DNA from: RUG14186 sp964644555
GTDB taxonomy: Bacteria; Bacillota; Clostridia; Eubacteriales; Anaerofustaceae
Reading direction: 5' to 3'
DNA length: 42,998 nucleotides
Assembly: GCA_964644555.1 (NCBI GenBank)
Contig: CAZXWI010000002.1
Span: 1 to 42,998, forward strand
Of the stretch, positions 1 through 8,911 are shown piece by piece. The first letter of the stretch is position 1, and each line of letters opens with the position of its first letter. A model generated the notes under the pieces. The model did no database searches and was not told the DNA's origin. It saw only the letters and a list, made by a program, of their open reading frames with translations. The translations under genes and the position numbers were made by a program.

Positions 1-365
1 ACCGAAAACTGCTTTCTTTGACTACCAACTATATGGCAACTATCGGTTGCCATAACAAGAATTTACTTGGCTAACAAGACCTCCGAACTTGCTTTTTGTT
101 TTAAGTATATCAGAAAATTGTTAAAAAATCTACCGTCTACATTATAACCTCCCAAATATATTTTGCTTGGAAGGGCTTGGTATCAATCATAAATCAATCC
201 CGACTTCACGATGTTTTCTGATAAGGCATTCATCTGCTATTTAGATTTTATTTACTTGTCGGCTTGCCTGTTTTGCAGTGATGATTTACAAGCACTTCCT
301 CATATGTAAGGGTTTTATTTTTATATTATGAATATAGGTTTATTACCAAAGATATTTCAATTTAA
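1..365. other. Intergenic region with one strong hairpin
   Basis: I see no convincing gene on either strand. The one clear structure is a 9-bp perfect inverted repeat at 32-40 and 46-54 (TATGGCAAC / GTTGCCATA) with a 5-nt loop. No T-run follows it on either strand, so it is not an obvious terminator. On the minus strand a TATAAT lies near 144-149 without a good -35. I did not recognise T-box, TRAP or purine leader signatures. The gene to the left is outside the window. Confidence 0.5.
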
Positions 366-394
366 TTGCAATAAAATCCAAATAAGTATATAAT
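366..394 (+). promoter_or_regulatory. Promoter of the aromatic operon
   Basis: TTGCAA at 366-371, a 17-nt spacer, and TATAAT at 389-394 form a near-consensus sigma-A promoter. The predicted start is near 401, about 38 nt before the aroB ATG, which leaves little room for a riboswitch or attenuator. Confidence 0.75.
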
Positions 395-438
395 TTTAAT
401 GTAAAAATTATCGCAAAATCCTCAAATTGGGAGCAAGT

Positions 439-1797
439 ATGGACAAGCTTAAAAAAGCCCGAAATAAGATAAATAAAATAGATAAAAAAATGGCAAGATT
501 GTTCCAAAGGCGAATGATGAAAGTAAAACATATTGCGCAATATAAAAACGAACATGGCCTTGAAATATTTGATGAAAAAAGAGAAAGTGAAGTAATTAGG
601 TTAAATTCCGAATTTATAACGAACAAAGAAATCAAGCCCCACTACATATCTTTTCTTAAAAGCAATATGGATATATCCAAGGATTATCAAAAAAATATTA
701 TTGCGAAATACAAAAATGAATCTGAAGAACAAAATGAGGAAAAATCCTCTGCCTTGATGCATTGCTTTGAGAAATTGAGCGTTAAAACCGACAGCGGAGA
801 GTATATTGTAGCTGTAGGAAAACATCTTGCGGATTCGGCAGCGGAAATATTTGATGTTAACAGAAAAGTTTTGATTGTTACCGATAGCGGAGTCCCTCAA
901 GAAGAAGTTGAAAAGTTTAAAAATCAATTTTCTTGCCCTATTTGCATATGTGTTAATGAGGGGGAAGAATCCAAAAGCATAGCCGAATACGAAAGAATAT
1001 GCAAAACCTTAATGGACAATAATTTCACCAGAAAAGACTGCATAGTGTCATTCGGAGGCGGCGTTGTCGGGGATCTTTCCGGCTTTGCGGCAGCAACATA
1101 CATGAGAGGAATCGATTTTTACAATGTGCCTACCACATTGCTTGCTCAGGCGGACGCATCCGTAGGAGGCAAAACCGCCCTTAATTTCGGAGAAGTGAAA
1201 AATTTGATAGGTGCGTTCTATCAGCCGAAAGGGGTTATTGTGGATCCATGCTTATTAAATAGCCTACATAAGAGGCATATTGCATCGGGTTTTGCCGAAA
1301 TAATAAAGATGGCACTTTGCTTTGATAAGGAACTGTTTGATTTTATAGAATCTCATTGCAATGATAAAGCTTATCTAATTGAAAATATAGAATACATTCT
1401 CTCAAAAGCTATAGCCATAAAGAAAAATGTAGTCGAAGCCGACGAAAAGGAAAAAGGCATAAGAAAAGCACTGAATTTCGGTCATACGATAGCTCACAGC
1501 ATAGAACTCACCGAAAAAACTAACCCCCTTTACCACGGAGAATGCGTGGCATTGGGTATGCTGGCTATGTGCTCTGCCGATATAAAAAAGCGGCTCATGC
1601 CGATTTATATATCCCTCGGACTGCCTAGTGAATATAAAGGCAATCCCATTTTATTGCTAAATAATGCTATACACGATAAGAAAATGGGAGAAAACGGCTT
1701 AATCAGTGTGGTGCGAGTGAAAAAAATCGGAGAATTTATTTTCGAAGATTGGAGCATAGATAAATTGAAAGCTGTTTTGGAGGAAAACTATATATGA
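439..1797 (+). CDS. aroB: Chorismate mutase - 3-dehydroquinate synthase fusion
   Basis: A bifunctional enzyme of 452 residues. Residues 1-90 are an AroQ-class chorismate mutase (chorismate to prephenate). R8, R25, K36, D45, R48, E49 and Q84 match the E. coli active-site residues R11, R28, K39, D48, R51, E52 and Q88 with a nearly constant offset. From about residue 109 the protein is dehydroquinate synthase (DAHP to 3-dehydroquinate, NAD and metal dependent). It has GGGVVGDLSGF near 205, the metal-ligand regions SGFAEIIK near 284, NFGHTIAH near 347 and a following HGE. I start at ATG 439 because GGGAG lies 5 nt before it; an in-frame TTG at 427 has no such site. The stop overlaps the aroC start (ATGA). 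Domain calls are firm; the regulatory meaning of the fusion is inference. Confidence 0.93.
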   Translation: MDKLKKARNKINKIDKKMARLFQRRMMKVKHIAQYKNEHGLEIFDEKRESEVIRLNSEFITNKEIKPHYISFLKSNMDISKDYQKNIIAKYKNESEEQNEEKSSALMHCFEKLSVKTDSGEYIVAVGKHLADSAAEIFDVNRKVLIVTDSGVPQEEVEKFKNQFSCPICICVNEGEESKSIAEYERICKTLMDNNFTRKDCIVSFGGGVVGDLSGFAAATYMRGIDFYNVPTTLLAQADASVGGKTALNFGEVKNLIGAFYQPKGVIVDPCLLNSLHKRHIASGFAEIIKMALCFDKELFDFIESHCNDKAYLIENIEYILSKAIAIKKNVVEADEKEKGIRKALNFGHTIAHSIELTEKTNPLYHGECVALGMLAMCSADIKKRLMPIYISLGLPSEYKGNPILLLNNAIHDKKMGENGLISVVRVKKIGEFIFEDWSIDKLKAVLEENYI

Positions 1798-2873
1798 GTG
1801 CCGTTTTCGGAAAAGAGGTTTGTTTTACCATAGCAGGCGAAAGCCACGGCAAGGGAATTACGGGTATATTGTCGGGAATGCCTGCCGGAATAAAGATAGA
1901 CGAAGATTTTATTGTTCATCAAATGAATAAAAGAAAAGCCATCGGAAATACAGTAACCCAAAGGCATGAGAGCGATAGGGTGGAAATTTTAAGCGGAGTT
2001 TTTAACGGATATACTACGGGAAGTCCTATAACCTTTTTCGTTGCAAACGAGGATACTCAAAGTAAGGATTACTCTCTTATGCAAAGTGTAGCAAGGCCCT
2101 CCCATGCCGACTACAGTGCCGAATGTAAGTACAAGGGCTTTCAGGACTACCGAGGAGGAGGCCATTTCAGCGGACGGCTCAGTGCCGTGATGGTGGCGGC
2201 AGGTGCGGTTTCGATGTATGCGCTGAATCAAAAGGGGATATATATCGGCACACACATATTAAAATGCGCAGGAATAAGTGATAGAAATTTCGGTGACTAT
2301 TACTGCGACATAGAAAAACTTGATAAAAATTATTTTGCAGTCTTGGACGATGAATCAAAAGAAAAGATGCTAAGCGAAATAACAAGGGCAAAAGATGAAC
2401 TCGACAGTGTCGGAGGAATATTGGAAAGCTGCGTTGTAGGGCTGCCTGCAGGCATAGGAGAACCCTTTTTCGACAGCGTGGAAAGTGTTTTATCGCACAT
2501 ATTGTTTTCCATTCCCGGTATTAAGGGAGTAGAGTTTGGGCGAGGTTTTGAATTTTCCGATTTGAGAGGAAGCGAAGCCAACGACGAATTTTGTATAAAG
2601 AATAAAAAAGTGTCTACCACCACCAACAACAGCGGTGGTATAAACGGCGGAATAACCAACGGCGAAGCTGTAATCGTAAGGTGTGCAGTGAAGCCTACAC
2701 CGTCCATAGGAAAAGAGCAAAATACGGTGGACTTTAAAAATATGAGCGAAAGAAAACTCACTATCACAGGCAGGCACGACCCTGCTATAGTGGTGAGAGC
2801 CAGAGCCGTGGTTGACAGCGCCATTGCCATTGCTTTGTGCGATTTAATGGTAAGGGGTGGTTTCTTAAAATGA
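1794..2873 (+). CDS. aroC: Chorismate synthase
   Basis: Converts EPSP to chorismate with reduced FMN, the last common step of aromatic synthesis. The 359 residues are normal for the family. Signature segments are AGESHGKGITGILSGMPAG at the N-terminus, RPSHADYS followed by YRGGGHFSGR, and GRHDPAIVVRARAV near the C-terminus. The His residues in GESHG and GRHDP fit the known acid/base histidines. The gene overlaps aroB by 4 nt and aroE by 4 nt, so it is translationally coupled within the operon. Confidence 0.97.
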   Translation: MSAVFGKEVCFTIAGESHGKGITGILSGMPAGIKIDEDFIVHQMNKRKAIGNTVTQRHESDRVEILSGVFNGYTTGSPITFFVANEDTQSKDYSLMQSVARPSHADYSAECKYKGFQDYRGGGHFSGRLSAVMVAAGAVSMYALNQKGIYIGTHILKCAGISDRNFGDYYCDIEKLDKNYFAVLDDESKEKMLSEITRAKDELDSVGGILESCVVGLPAGIGEPFFDSVESVLSHILFSIPGIKGVEFGRGFEFSDLRGSEANDEFCIKNKKVSTTTNNSGGINGGITNGEAVIVRCAVKPTPSIGKEQNTVDFKNMSERKLTITGRHDPAIVVRARAVVDSAIAIALCDLMVRGGFLK

Positions 2874-4123
2874 AATATGCACTTATCGGTGAATGTTTGG
2901 CACACAGCTTTTCAAGTATGATTCACGAAAAAATAGGGATGTATGATTACGAGCTTTGCGAAATAAAAAATGACGAGCTTGAATCATTTATGAAAAATCG
3001 TGATTTCTTAGGCTTAAATGTAACCATTCCCTATAAACAAAGCATTATAAAATATTTGGACGAATTAACTCCGGAAGCACACCTTATAGGAGCTGTAAAC
3101 ACCGTAATAAATAAGAACGGCTACCTCATCGGGCACAATACAGATTTCGGTGGTTTGGCAGCATTGATAAAAAGAGGGAATATTGATATCAAAAATAAAA
3201 AAGTGCTTATTTGCGGCACGGGTGGCACGAGCAATACCGCATATGCAGTTTGTGAAAAATTGGGAGCAAAAAGCATAACAAAGCTGAGCCGAAGAAAAAA
3301 AGAAAACAGCATTACTTATGACGAAGCGCTTATTAATCATACAGATGCCGAAGTGATAATAAATACCACACCCTGCGGAATGTACCCCGATGAGGACTTT
3401 TCGGTTGTTGATATAGATAAATTTCCCCATTTAGAGGCGGCAATAGATGTGGTATATAACCCATTATTGACGGAATTTATATTAAAGGCTAAAAAAAAGG
3501 GGATAAAATACATTGGCGGACTCTACATGCTTGTTATGCAGGCTGTGGAAGCGGCTGAGTTTTTTACGGGAAAAACTATAAGCGATGAAAAAGCCAATGA
3601 AATATATAACGAGATAGTAAAAGAAAAGAAAAATATCGTGCTTATAGGAATGCCGTCATGCGGAAAGACCACTGTGGGGCGGCAGATAGCGAAAGAGCTA
3701 AACCGTGAGTTTTACGATGCAGACGAATATTTGGTAAATAAGCTTGGCAGGAGCATAAACGATATATTCGAAAAGGACACAGAAGAATATTTTCGAGATA
3801 TTGAAGAAAAAGTAATAAAGGAACTCAGCCTGAAAAGCGGAGTGGTTATAGCAACAGGGGGAGGTGTTATATTAAGAGAAGAAAATATGAACCGACTCGC
3901 CAGAAACGGCTACATATGTTTTATAGACCGAGATATTGCTCTTCTTACCCCCACAGTTTCAAGGCCGACTGCCGATAACAAAGAGAAAATAAAAAAGCTT
4001 TATGAAACAAGATACCCACTTTATATTAAATATGCCGATAGGGTGTTTGAGTCAAAAGAAAGTGTAAAAAGTACGGCAAAAGATATAGGAGAAAAGTTTT
4101 TAAGTGAAAATTTCAGTGATTAA
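2870..4123 (+). CDS. aroEK: Shikimate dehydrogenase - shikimate kinase fusion
   Basis: A 417-residue bifunctional protein. Residues 1-250 are NADPH-dependent shikimate dehydrogenase: the catalytic pair is K56 (NVTIPYK) and D92 (HNTDFGG), followed by the nucleotide loop GTGGTSNTAY and the INTTPCGMYP signature. From about residue 254 the protein is shikimate kinase: Walker A GMPSCGKTT, FYDADEYL, FRDIEEKVI, the ATGGGVIL loop, and lid/substrate arginines in SRPT and ETRYPLY. The start is ATG 2870, overlapping the aroC stop; the frame stays open upstream but only inside aroC. The two domains carry out non-adjacent steps (3-dehydroshikimate to shikimate, then shikimate 3-phosphate), which is consecutive chemistry in one chain. 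No missing catalytic residue was noticed. Confidence 0.95.
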   Translation: MKYALIGECLAHSFSSMIHEKIGMYDYELCEIKNDELESFMKNRDFLGLNVTIPYKQSIIKYLDELTPEAHLIGAVNTVINKNGYLIGHNTDFGGLAALIKRGNIDIKNKKVLICGTGGTSNTAYAVCEKLGAKSITKLSRRKKENSITYDEALINHTDAEVIINTTPCGMYPDEDFSVVDIDKFPHLEAAIDVVYNPLLTEFILKAKKKGIKYIGGLYMLVMQAVEAAEFFTGKTISDEKANEIYNEIVKEKKNIVLIGMPSCGKTTVGRQIAKELNREFYDADEYLVNKLGRSINDIFEKDTEEYFRDIEEKVIKELSLKSGVVIATGGGVILREENMNRLARNGYICFIDRDIALLTPTVSRPTADNKEKIKKLYETRYPLYIKYADRVFESKESVKSTAKDIGEKFLSENFSD

Positions 4124-4544
4124 CGGACCGAATCTAAATATGCTGGGCATAAGAGAACCCGACATATACGGCAGGGAAACATATGAGGATTTGATAAATA
4201 AAATTAAAGAATATGCACTCTCTAAAGGCTATGAGGTATCCTTCTATCAAAGTAACCACGAAGGGGATTTGGTTGACGAAATACAAAGAGCATACAAGGT
4301 ATATGACGGAATAGTCATAAACCCCGGTGCATACACCCATACGAGCATTGCCATTGCCGATGCGTTGAAAGCGGTTGGAATTCCCACTGTGGAAGTGCAT
4401 ATTTCGGATGTAGACAAAAGAGAAAAGTTTCGAAGCATAAGCTATATAAGGGAGTATTGTATATTCTCTGTAATAGGCGAAGGAACAAACGGATATATAA
4501 AGGCAATGGATATTTTAGCGGAGAAAATCGGTAATGAGGGTTGA
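4104..4544 (+). CDS. aroQ: Type II 3-dehydroquinate dehydratase
   Basis: Converts 3-dehydroquinate to 3-dehydroshikimate; usually a dodecamer. The 146 residues match the type II family: NGPNLNMLGIREPDIYG with the catalytic Tyr22, YQSNHEGDLVD, NPGAYTHTS, and VEVHISDVDKRE with the catalytic His99 and a following Arg110. The start is GTG 4104, which gives the canonical N-terminus; AGGAG lies at 4087-4091, a little far (12 nt). It overlaps the end of aroEK by 20 nt, so coupling is likely. Confidence 0.95.
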   Translation: MKISVINGPNLNMLGIREPDIYGRETYEDLINKIKEYALSKGYEVSFYQSNHEGDLVDEIQRAYKVYDGIVINPGAYTHTSIAIADALKAVGIPTVEVHISDVDKREKFRSISYIREYCIFSVIGEGTNGYIKAMDILAEKIGNEG

Positions 4545-5748
4545 AATATTTCCCGGAAAACTATGTGGCAGGATAAAAGCACCATATTCGAAAAGCGTTT
4601 TACACAGAATGCTAATCGGCAGCGCACTTTCTTTGGGAGAAAGTACAATTTACGGAATAACTTTATCGGATGATATATTAGCAACTATTGATTGCCTAAG
4701 AAATTTGGGAGTTGAAATAACATTTGATGATGAAAAAGTGAATGTAAAAGGGGTGTCAACTGACTTATTCGAGAACAAAAATGTTATAGATTGTCGAGAA
4801 AGTGCAAGCACCCTTCGTTTTTTGATTCCGCTGTGCCTGCTAAACGGAAAAGAATATGTTTTTTCGGGAAACGGCAGATTGATGAAAAGACCTCTTGATG
4901 TATATGAAAAAATATGCACTGAGCATGGCTTTAAATTTGATTTAGTTGATGATAAACTTCATATTTGCGGAAAGTTAAATTCTGGTACTTACGAAATAAA
5001 GGGAGATGTAAGCAGTCAATTTGTAACAGGGCTAATGTATGCTTTATCGCTGCTTAAAGAAAGTAGTATAATAAAGCTTATCCCTCCTGTGGAGAGTCGC
5101 TCCTATATAGATTTGAGCATGGCTGTTTTAAATGACTTCGGGTGTGATGTGAAATACATTTCCGAAAACGAGATTGCATTGTCGGGAAACAGCGTTTTTG
5201 AGCCTAAAGAACATGACTCTGAGGGAGATTATTCCAATGCGGCATTTTTCGATGCATTAAATTACATGGGTTCGGAAGTTAAGCTTGAGAATTTAGCCGA
5301 AAATAGTTATCAAGGTGATAAAATATACAAAAAGTATTTTCCGCTGATTAAAAAAAATCACCCTACTATAGATTTATCCGATTGCCCCGACTTAGGACCT
5401 ATACTGTTCGCACTGAGTGCCTACAAAGGCGGCGGAAGATTTTCGGGAGTAGCTCGGCTTAGGCTAAAGGAGAGCGACCGCATAAAGGCTATGAAAGAGG
5501 AGCTGAATAAATTCGAAGTTGATATTGTCGAATGCGGAGAAAATGAGGTTGAAATCGTGTCAAACGGATTAAAGCCCCCAAAAGAAACATTGTTTTCTCA
5601 TAACGATCACAGAATAGCCATGGCACTTGGAGTTTTATGCAGTATAACCGGCGGAGTGATAGAAGACGCTCAATGCGTAAATAAAAGCTTTCCCGAATTT
5701 TGGGAGAGGTTTGGTGAGGTTGGGGGGAAGATTATAATTTTAAATTAG
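4534..5748 (+). CDS. aroA: 3-phosphoshikimate 1-carboxyvinyltransferase (EPSP synthase)
   Basis: Joins shikimate 3-phosphate and PEP to give EPSP. The 404 residues cover both domains. Conserved parts in order: KAPYSKSVLHR (the PSKS substrate loop), SASTLRFLIPL, GRLMKRPL, GDVSSQFVTGL, the EGDYSNAAFF catalytic Asp region, CPDLGPILFAL, RLRLKESDRI, SHNDHRIAMAL and KSFPEFWE. ATG 4534 overlaps the aroQ end by 11 nt and has GGAG about 10 nt upstream. The loop reads Y-S-K-S where many enzymes read P-S-K-S. A second, half-length relative lies at 38530-39186. Confidence 0.95.
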   Translation: MRVEIFPGKLCGRIKAPYSKSVLHRMLIGSALSLGESTIYGITLSDDILATIDCLRNLGVEITFDDEKVNVKGVSTDLFENKNVIDCRESASTLRFLIPLCLLNGKEYVFSGNGRLMKRPLDVYEKICTEHGFKFDLVDDKLHICGKLNSGTYEIKGDVSSQFVTGLMYALSLLKESSIIKLIPPVESRSYIDLSMAVLNDFGCDVKYISENEIALSGNSVFEPKEHDSEGDYSNAAFFDALNYMGSEVKLENLAENSYQGDKIYKKYFPLIKKNHPTIDLSDCPDLGPILFALSAYKGGGRFSGVARLRLKESDRIKAMKEELNKFEVDIVECGENEVEIVSNGLKPPKETLFSHNDHRIAMALGVLCSITGGVIEDAQCVNKSFPEFWERFGEVGGKIIILN

Positions 5749-5881
5749 GGTTATGTAGGTGAAGCCTCACCCCTTTTTAAGCCGACCAAATCGGCAGTCG
5801 CCATCGGCATAGGAGGTGTGGGGTATCCCCACAATACGGTGGCATATAAATCCCCTCACAAACAGAAAGGAAATCTATCTT
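5749..5881 (+). other. Structured spacer between aroA and the DAHP synthase gene
   Basis: Three hairpins follow one another in 133 nt: GGTGA/TCACC at 5758-5771 followed by CC and a five-T run, GCCGA/TCGGC at 5781-5795, and TGTGGGG/CCCCACA at 5817-5833 with a 3-nt loop. The sequence is richer in GC than its surroundings. It could be an attenuator, a processing site, or a small inserted repeat. I cannot tell which, and I see no promoter in it. Confidence 0.5.
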
Positions 5882-6913
5882 ATGGATAACATGATATTTT
5901 TTAAGAAATTGCCCATACCTCAAGAGGTAAAAGAGCAATATCCTATAACCGATGAGATAATAAAGATAAAAAAAGAGCGTGATAAGCTTATTTCGGATAT
6001 ATTGTGTTCGAGAAGTGATAAGATGCTTCTTATTATCGGACCTTGTTCTGCGGATAGGGAAGAGGCTGTGTTGGATTATATTGCAAGGCTTTCCAGAGTG
6101 CAGGAGGAGGTTGCCGATAAGATAGTGATAGTGCCGAGGCTGTATACGGGGAAACCTCGTACCACTGCCGATGGTTACAAGGGGCTTTTGCATCAGCCCG
6201 ACCCAAACGGAGAGCCTGATTTGTTAAAGGGGATAGTGCAGGTTAGAAAGTTTCATATGAGGGCGGTAGCCGAAACGCATTTAACCTGCGCCGATGAAAT
6301 GCTATATCCCGAAAATCACAGATACATATCCGATATTTTGAGCTATGTGGCTGTGGGGGCTCGTTCGGTGGAGGACCAGCAGCACCGCTTAACCGCAAGC
6401 GGACTTTCTATCCCTGTGGGAATGAAGAACCCCACGGGAGGGAATTTGTCGGTAATGTTAAATTCGGTTTGGGCGGCTCAGCACCCCCATGAATTTATAT
6501 ATCGAGGCTGGGCGGTGCAAAGCAAGGGGAATCCGCTTGCCCATGCGATACTTCGAGGGTATATGAATAATCATGGGCAGAGTATGCCGAATTATCATTA
6601 CGAAGAATTGAGTTTGGTTGATAGACTCTACAGACAGAGTGGGCTTGAAAACCCTGCCGTTATAGTGGACGCAAACCATGCCAATTCCGCAAAACACTAT
6701 GAAGAGCAGCCTCGAATAATAAAAGATGTTTTACATAGCAGAAAACTTAATCCGGATATTAAAAACCTCGTCAAGGGTTTTATGGTGGAAAGCTATATTG
6801 AGGGTGGTTCGCAGAGCGTGGACGGTGCTGTCTACGGAAAATCAATCACAGACCCCTGTTTGGGGTGGGAAGAGAGCAAAAAACTCATTTATGAAATTGC
6901 ACAGAGTGTTTAG
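5882..6913 (+). CDS. aroF: Class I DAHP synthase
   Basis: Phospho-2-dehydro-3-deoxyheptonate aldolase condenses PEP and erythrose 4-phosphate, the first step of the shikimate pathway. The 343 residues resemble the E. coli AroF/G/H type: IIGPCSADREEA, KPRTTADGYKGL, GARSVEDQQHR, PVGMKNPTGG, VDANHANSAKHYE, GFMVESYIEGGSQ and YGKSITDPCLGWEE. I choose ATG 5882 because AAAGGAA precedes it; the frame is open upstream through the structured spacer but without family similarity. No chorismate mutase domain is attached, unlike the Bacillus DAHP synthase; here that domain sits on AroB. It probably shares the upstream operon or depends on the spacer for its expression. Confidence 0.93.
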   Translation: MDNMIFFKKLPIPQEVKEQYPITDEIIKIKKERDKLISDILCSRSDKMLLIIGPCSADREEAVLDYIARLSRVQEEVADKIVIVPRLYTGKPRTTADGYKGLLHQPDPNGEPDLLKGIVQVRKFHMRAVAETHLTCADEMLYPENHRYISDILSYVAVGARSVEDQQHRLTASGLSIPVGMKNPTGGNLSVMLNSVWAAQHPHEFIYRGWAVQSKGNPLAHAILRGYMNNHGQSMPNYHYEELSLVDRLYRQSGLENPAVIVDANHANSAKHYEEQPRIIKDVLHSRKLNPDIKNLVKGFMVESYIEGGSQSVDGAVYGKSITDPCLGWEESKKLIYEIAQSV

Positions 6914-6933
6914 TTATCTAAGCACTTTTTTAT

Positions 6934-6954
6934 TGTGGTCAATTCCCACATTTT
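6934..6954 (+). terminator. Weak terminator after the aromatic operon
   Basis: TGTGG (6934-6938) and CCACA (6946-6950) form a 5-bp stem with a 7-nt loop, followed by TTTT. It is short, but it lies directly after the last aromatic gene and before a new promoter. Confidence 0.4.
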
Positions 6955-6996
6955 CCATAATTTAGCTTAAAAAATATACTATGAAATATTTTTATG

Positions 6997-7005
6997 TGCT
7001 ATAAT
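6997..7005 (+). promoter_or_regulatory. Extended -10 promoter of the surface-sugar genes
   Basis: TGC-TATAAT at 6997-7005 is an extended -10 element. No good -35 is seen. The start would be near 7012, shortly before the first gene. Confidence 0.5.
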
Positions 7006-7031
7006 GACTTATTAAGTAAAATGAAATAATT

Positions 7032-8900
7032 GTGTCCAAAGGAATTTATACAGACAAAAACGGTAAGAAAATGAAGAAATTTTATTTGAAAAAATATCTT
7101 GTAACGGCTATAGATTTATTTATGTGCTACGGAATATGGTGCGTTTTGGTCAAAGTTTTTCCGAGAGAAGTTGCCGCATATACTCAGGTTAATATATTCA
7201 ATGTGGGAATTGTGTACGCATTGGTTGTTACCGCTATACAAATCGCTTATGGGTTATACGATACATTGTGGAAATATATTAATGTAAATGAGCTTATCCA
7301 ACTTTTGACAGTATCACTTTTTTCCAATGTTATAGCATCGGTTATCGTAAACATATTCTTTTACCGCATAAGTGTATGGTTTTTGCTCATGCAGCTTCTC
7401 GGAGTTTGCATGGCTATGCTGGTTACGAGAATGGGTTATTACATTTTTTGCAAAAAACGCTCATCCCTTCCGGATATGCGCCTTAAAAAGAATATGCTCA
7501 TAGTCGGGGCAGGTGAAGCTTGCATTATGCTATTGGGGGAGATAAGCTTTAATAATATTTACGGTTATAACCCTGTTGGCATAATCGATGATAACCCCGA
7601 AAAACACGGCAGAAAAATTTGCGGAGTAAAGGTTTTGGGTGGGCGAGATAAAATAAGCCGTGCTGTTATTGACAACAAGGTGGAAACGATAATTTTTTCC
7701 ATAGTCAACCTTGAAGCAGATGCCAAACAGGAACTTTTGGGGATTTGTATGAATTCGTGTAGCGATGTAAAGGTGGTGCATAATTTTTACGATAACTATG
7801 CCAATGAATCCATTGCCATACGAAGCATAGAAATGGAAGAACTCTTAGGGCGAGAAGTAACGGATATCAGCAAAACGGAAAAACTGGATTATTTATCGGC
7901 AAAAACCGTTATGGTGACGGGTGGAGGAGGCTCAATAGGTTCGGAGCTTTGCCGTCAGATAAGTCAATGTAAACCCCAAAAATTAATAATACTCGATATA
8001 TACGAAAACAACGCTTATGATATTCAGCAAAAGCTTTTATCCGACCCGAAACTAAGTACCGAAATATGCGTTGAGATCGCAAGCGTAAGGGATTACGATA
8101 AGCTCAATTACTTATTCGAAGAGTATCACCCCGATATAGTTTTCCATGCGGCGGCTCATAAGCATGTGCCTCTTATGGAAACCAACCCGGAAGAGGCGAT
8201 AAAAAATAATGTTATCGGCACACTCAACATGATAAAATTATCCGACAAACATAAGGTGGAAAAATTTGTTTTGATATCCACCGATAAAGCCGTAAATCCG
8301 ACTAATATCATGGGGGCAACCAAGCGAATATGCGAAAAGATAATGCTTTCTTTTGCACAAAACTCTCAAACTGTGTATGCGGCTGTTCGTTTCGGGAATG
8401 TGTTGGGTTCTAACGGTTCTGTTGTGCCTTTGTTTAAAAGACAATTTGAGCAGGGAGGGCCTCTTACGGTAACGCACCCCGAAGTTACGAGGTTTTTCAT
8501 GACGGTTTCGGAAGCGGTATCCCTCGTTTTGGTGGCAGGTGAAATATCAAAGGGAGGCGAAATATTCGTTTTGAATATGGGTAAACCCGTTAAAATCAAG
8601 GAACTTGCAGAAACATTCATTCGTTTAAACGGCAAGATTCCTTATAAAGATATTGACATAAAATATATAGGACTTCGCCCCGGTGAAAAACTTTACGAAG
8701 AGCTTTTAATAGACAATGCAGCGCTTAAAAAGACATCGCATGCGAAAATATTCGTAGAACCTTTCGAGCATGTGGATACCGATGAACTGCTTGATGATAT
8801 AAACCGCATTTATTCCTACGCAGCTATTCCAGATAAAGAACAGGTGGTTGGATATATAGAAAAAATGCTTCCCGAATTCAAACACGCAATAAACGATTAA
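7032..8900 (+). CDS. Membrane nucleoside-diphosphate-sugar dehydratase/epimerase (FlaA1/CapD type)
   Basis: This 622-residue protein has about four N-terminal membrane helices (residues 15-145), then a CoA-binding-like Rossmann domain (MLIVGAGEACIMLLGEI) and a second Rossmann short-chain dehydrogenase domain starting at TVMVTGGGGSIGSELC. HAAAHKHVPLME, STDKAVNPTNIMGATKR and RPGEKLYEEL are typical of the large UDP-GlcNAc 4,6-dehydratases (PglF, WbpM, CapD). It likely makes a UDP-4-keto-6-deoxy sugar at the membrane for glycan or glycoprotein synthesis; the exact sugar is inference. Start codon: GTG 7032 is the longest choice with a weak ribosome site; ATG 7071 is an alternative. It is followed 11 nt later by rfbA. 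Confidence 0.88.
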   Translation: MSKGIYTDKNGKKMKKFYLKKYLVTAIDLFMCYGIWCVLVKVFPREVAAYTQVNIFNVGIVYALVVTAIQIAYGLYDTLWKYINVNELIQLLTVSLFSNVIASVIVNIFFYRISVWFLLMQLLGVCMAMLVTRMGYYIFCKKRSSLPDMRLKKNMLIVGAGEACIMLLGEISFNNIYGYNPVGIIDDNPEKHGRKICGVKVLGGRDKISRAVIDNKVETIIFSIVNLEADAKQELLGICMNSCSDVKVVHNFYDNYANESIAIRSIEMEELLGREVTDISKTEKLDYLSAKTVMVTGGGGSIGSELCRQISQCKPQKLIILDIYENNAYDIQQKLLSDPKLSTEICVEIASVRDYDKLNYLFEEYHPDIVFHAAAHKHVPLMETNPEEAIKNNVIGTLNMIKLSDKHKVEKFVLISTDKAVNPTNIMGATKRICEKIMLSFAQNSQTVYAAVRFGNVLGSNGSVVPLFKRQFEQGGPLTVTHPEVTRFFMTVSEAVSLVLVAGEISKGGEIFVLNMGKPVKIKELAETFIRLNGKIPYKDIDIKYIGLRPGEKLYEELLIDNAALKKTSHAKIFVEPFEHVDTDELLDDINRIYSYAAIPDKEQVVGYIEKMLPEFKHAIND

Positions 8901-8911
8901 AGGAGAGAGAG

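Noticed and set aside
1..365. T-box or attenuator leader for the aromatic operon
   Set aside because: The clear promoter at 366-394 starts transcription after this region, and no T-box GGGTGGNACCGCG motif is seen.
2330..2905. A 191-codon open frame on the minus strand of aroC
   Set aside because: It is antisense to a certain aroC gene, has no family similarity, and has no promoter or ribosome site.
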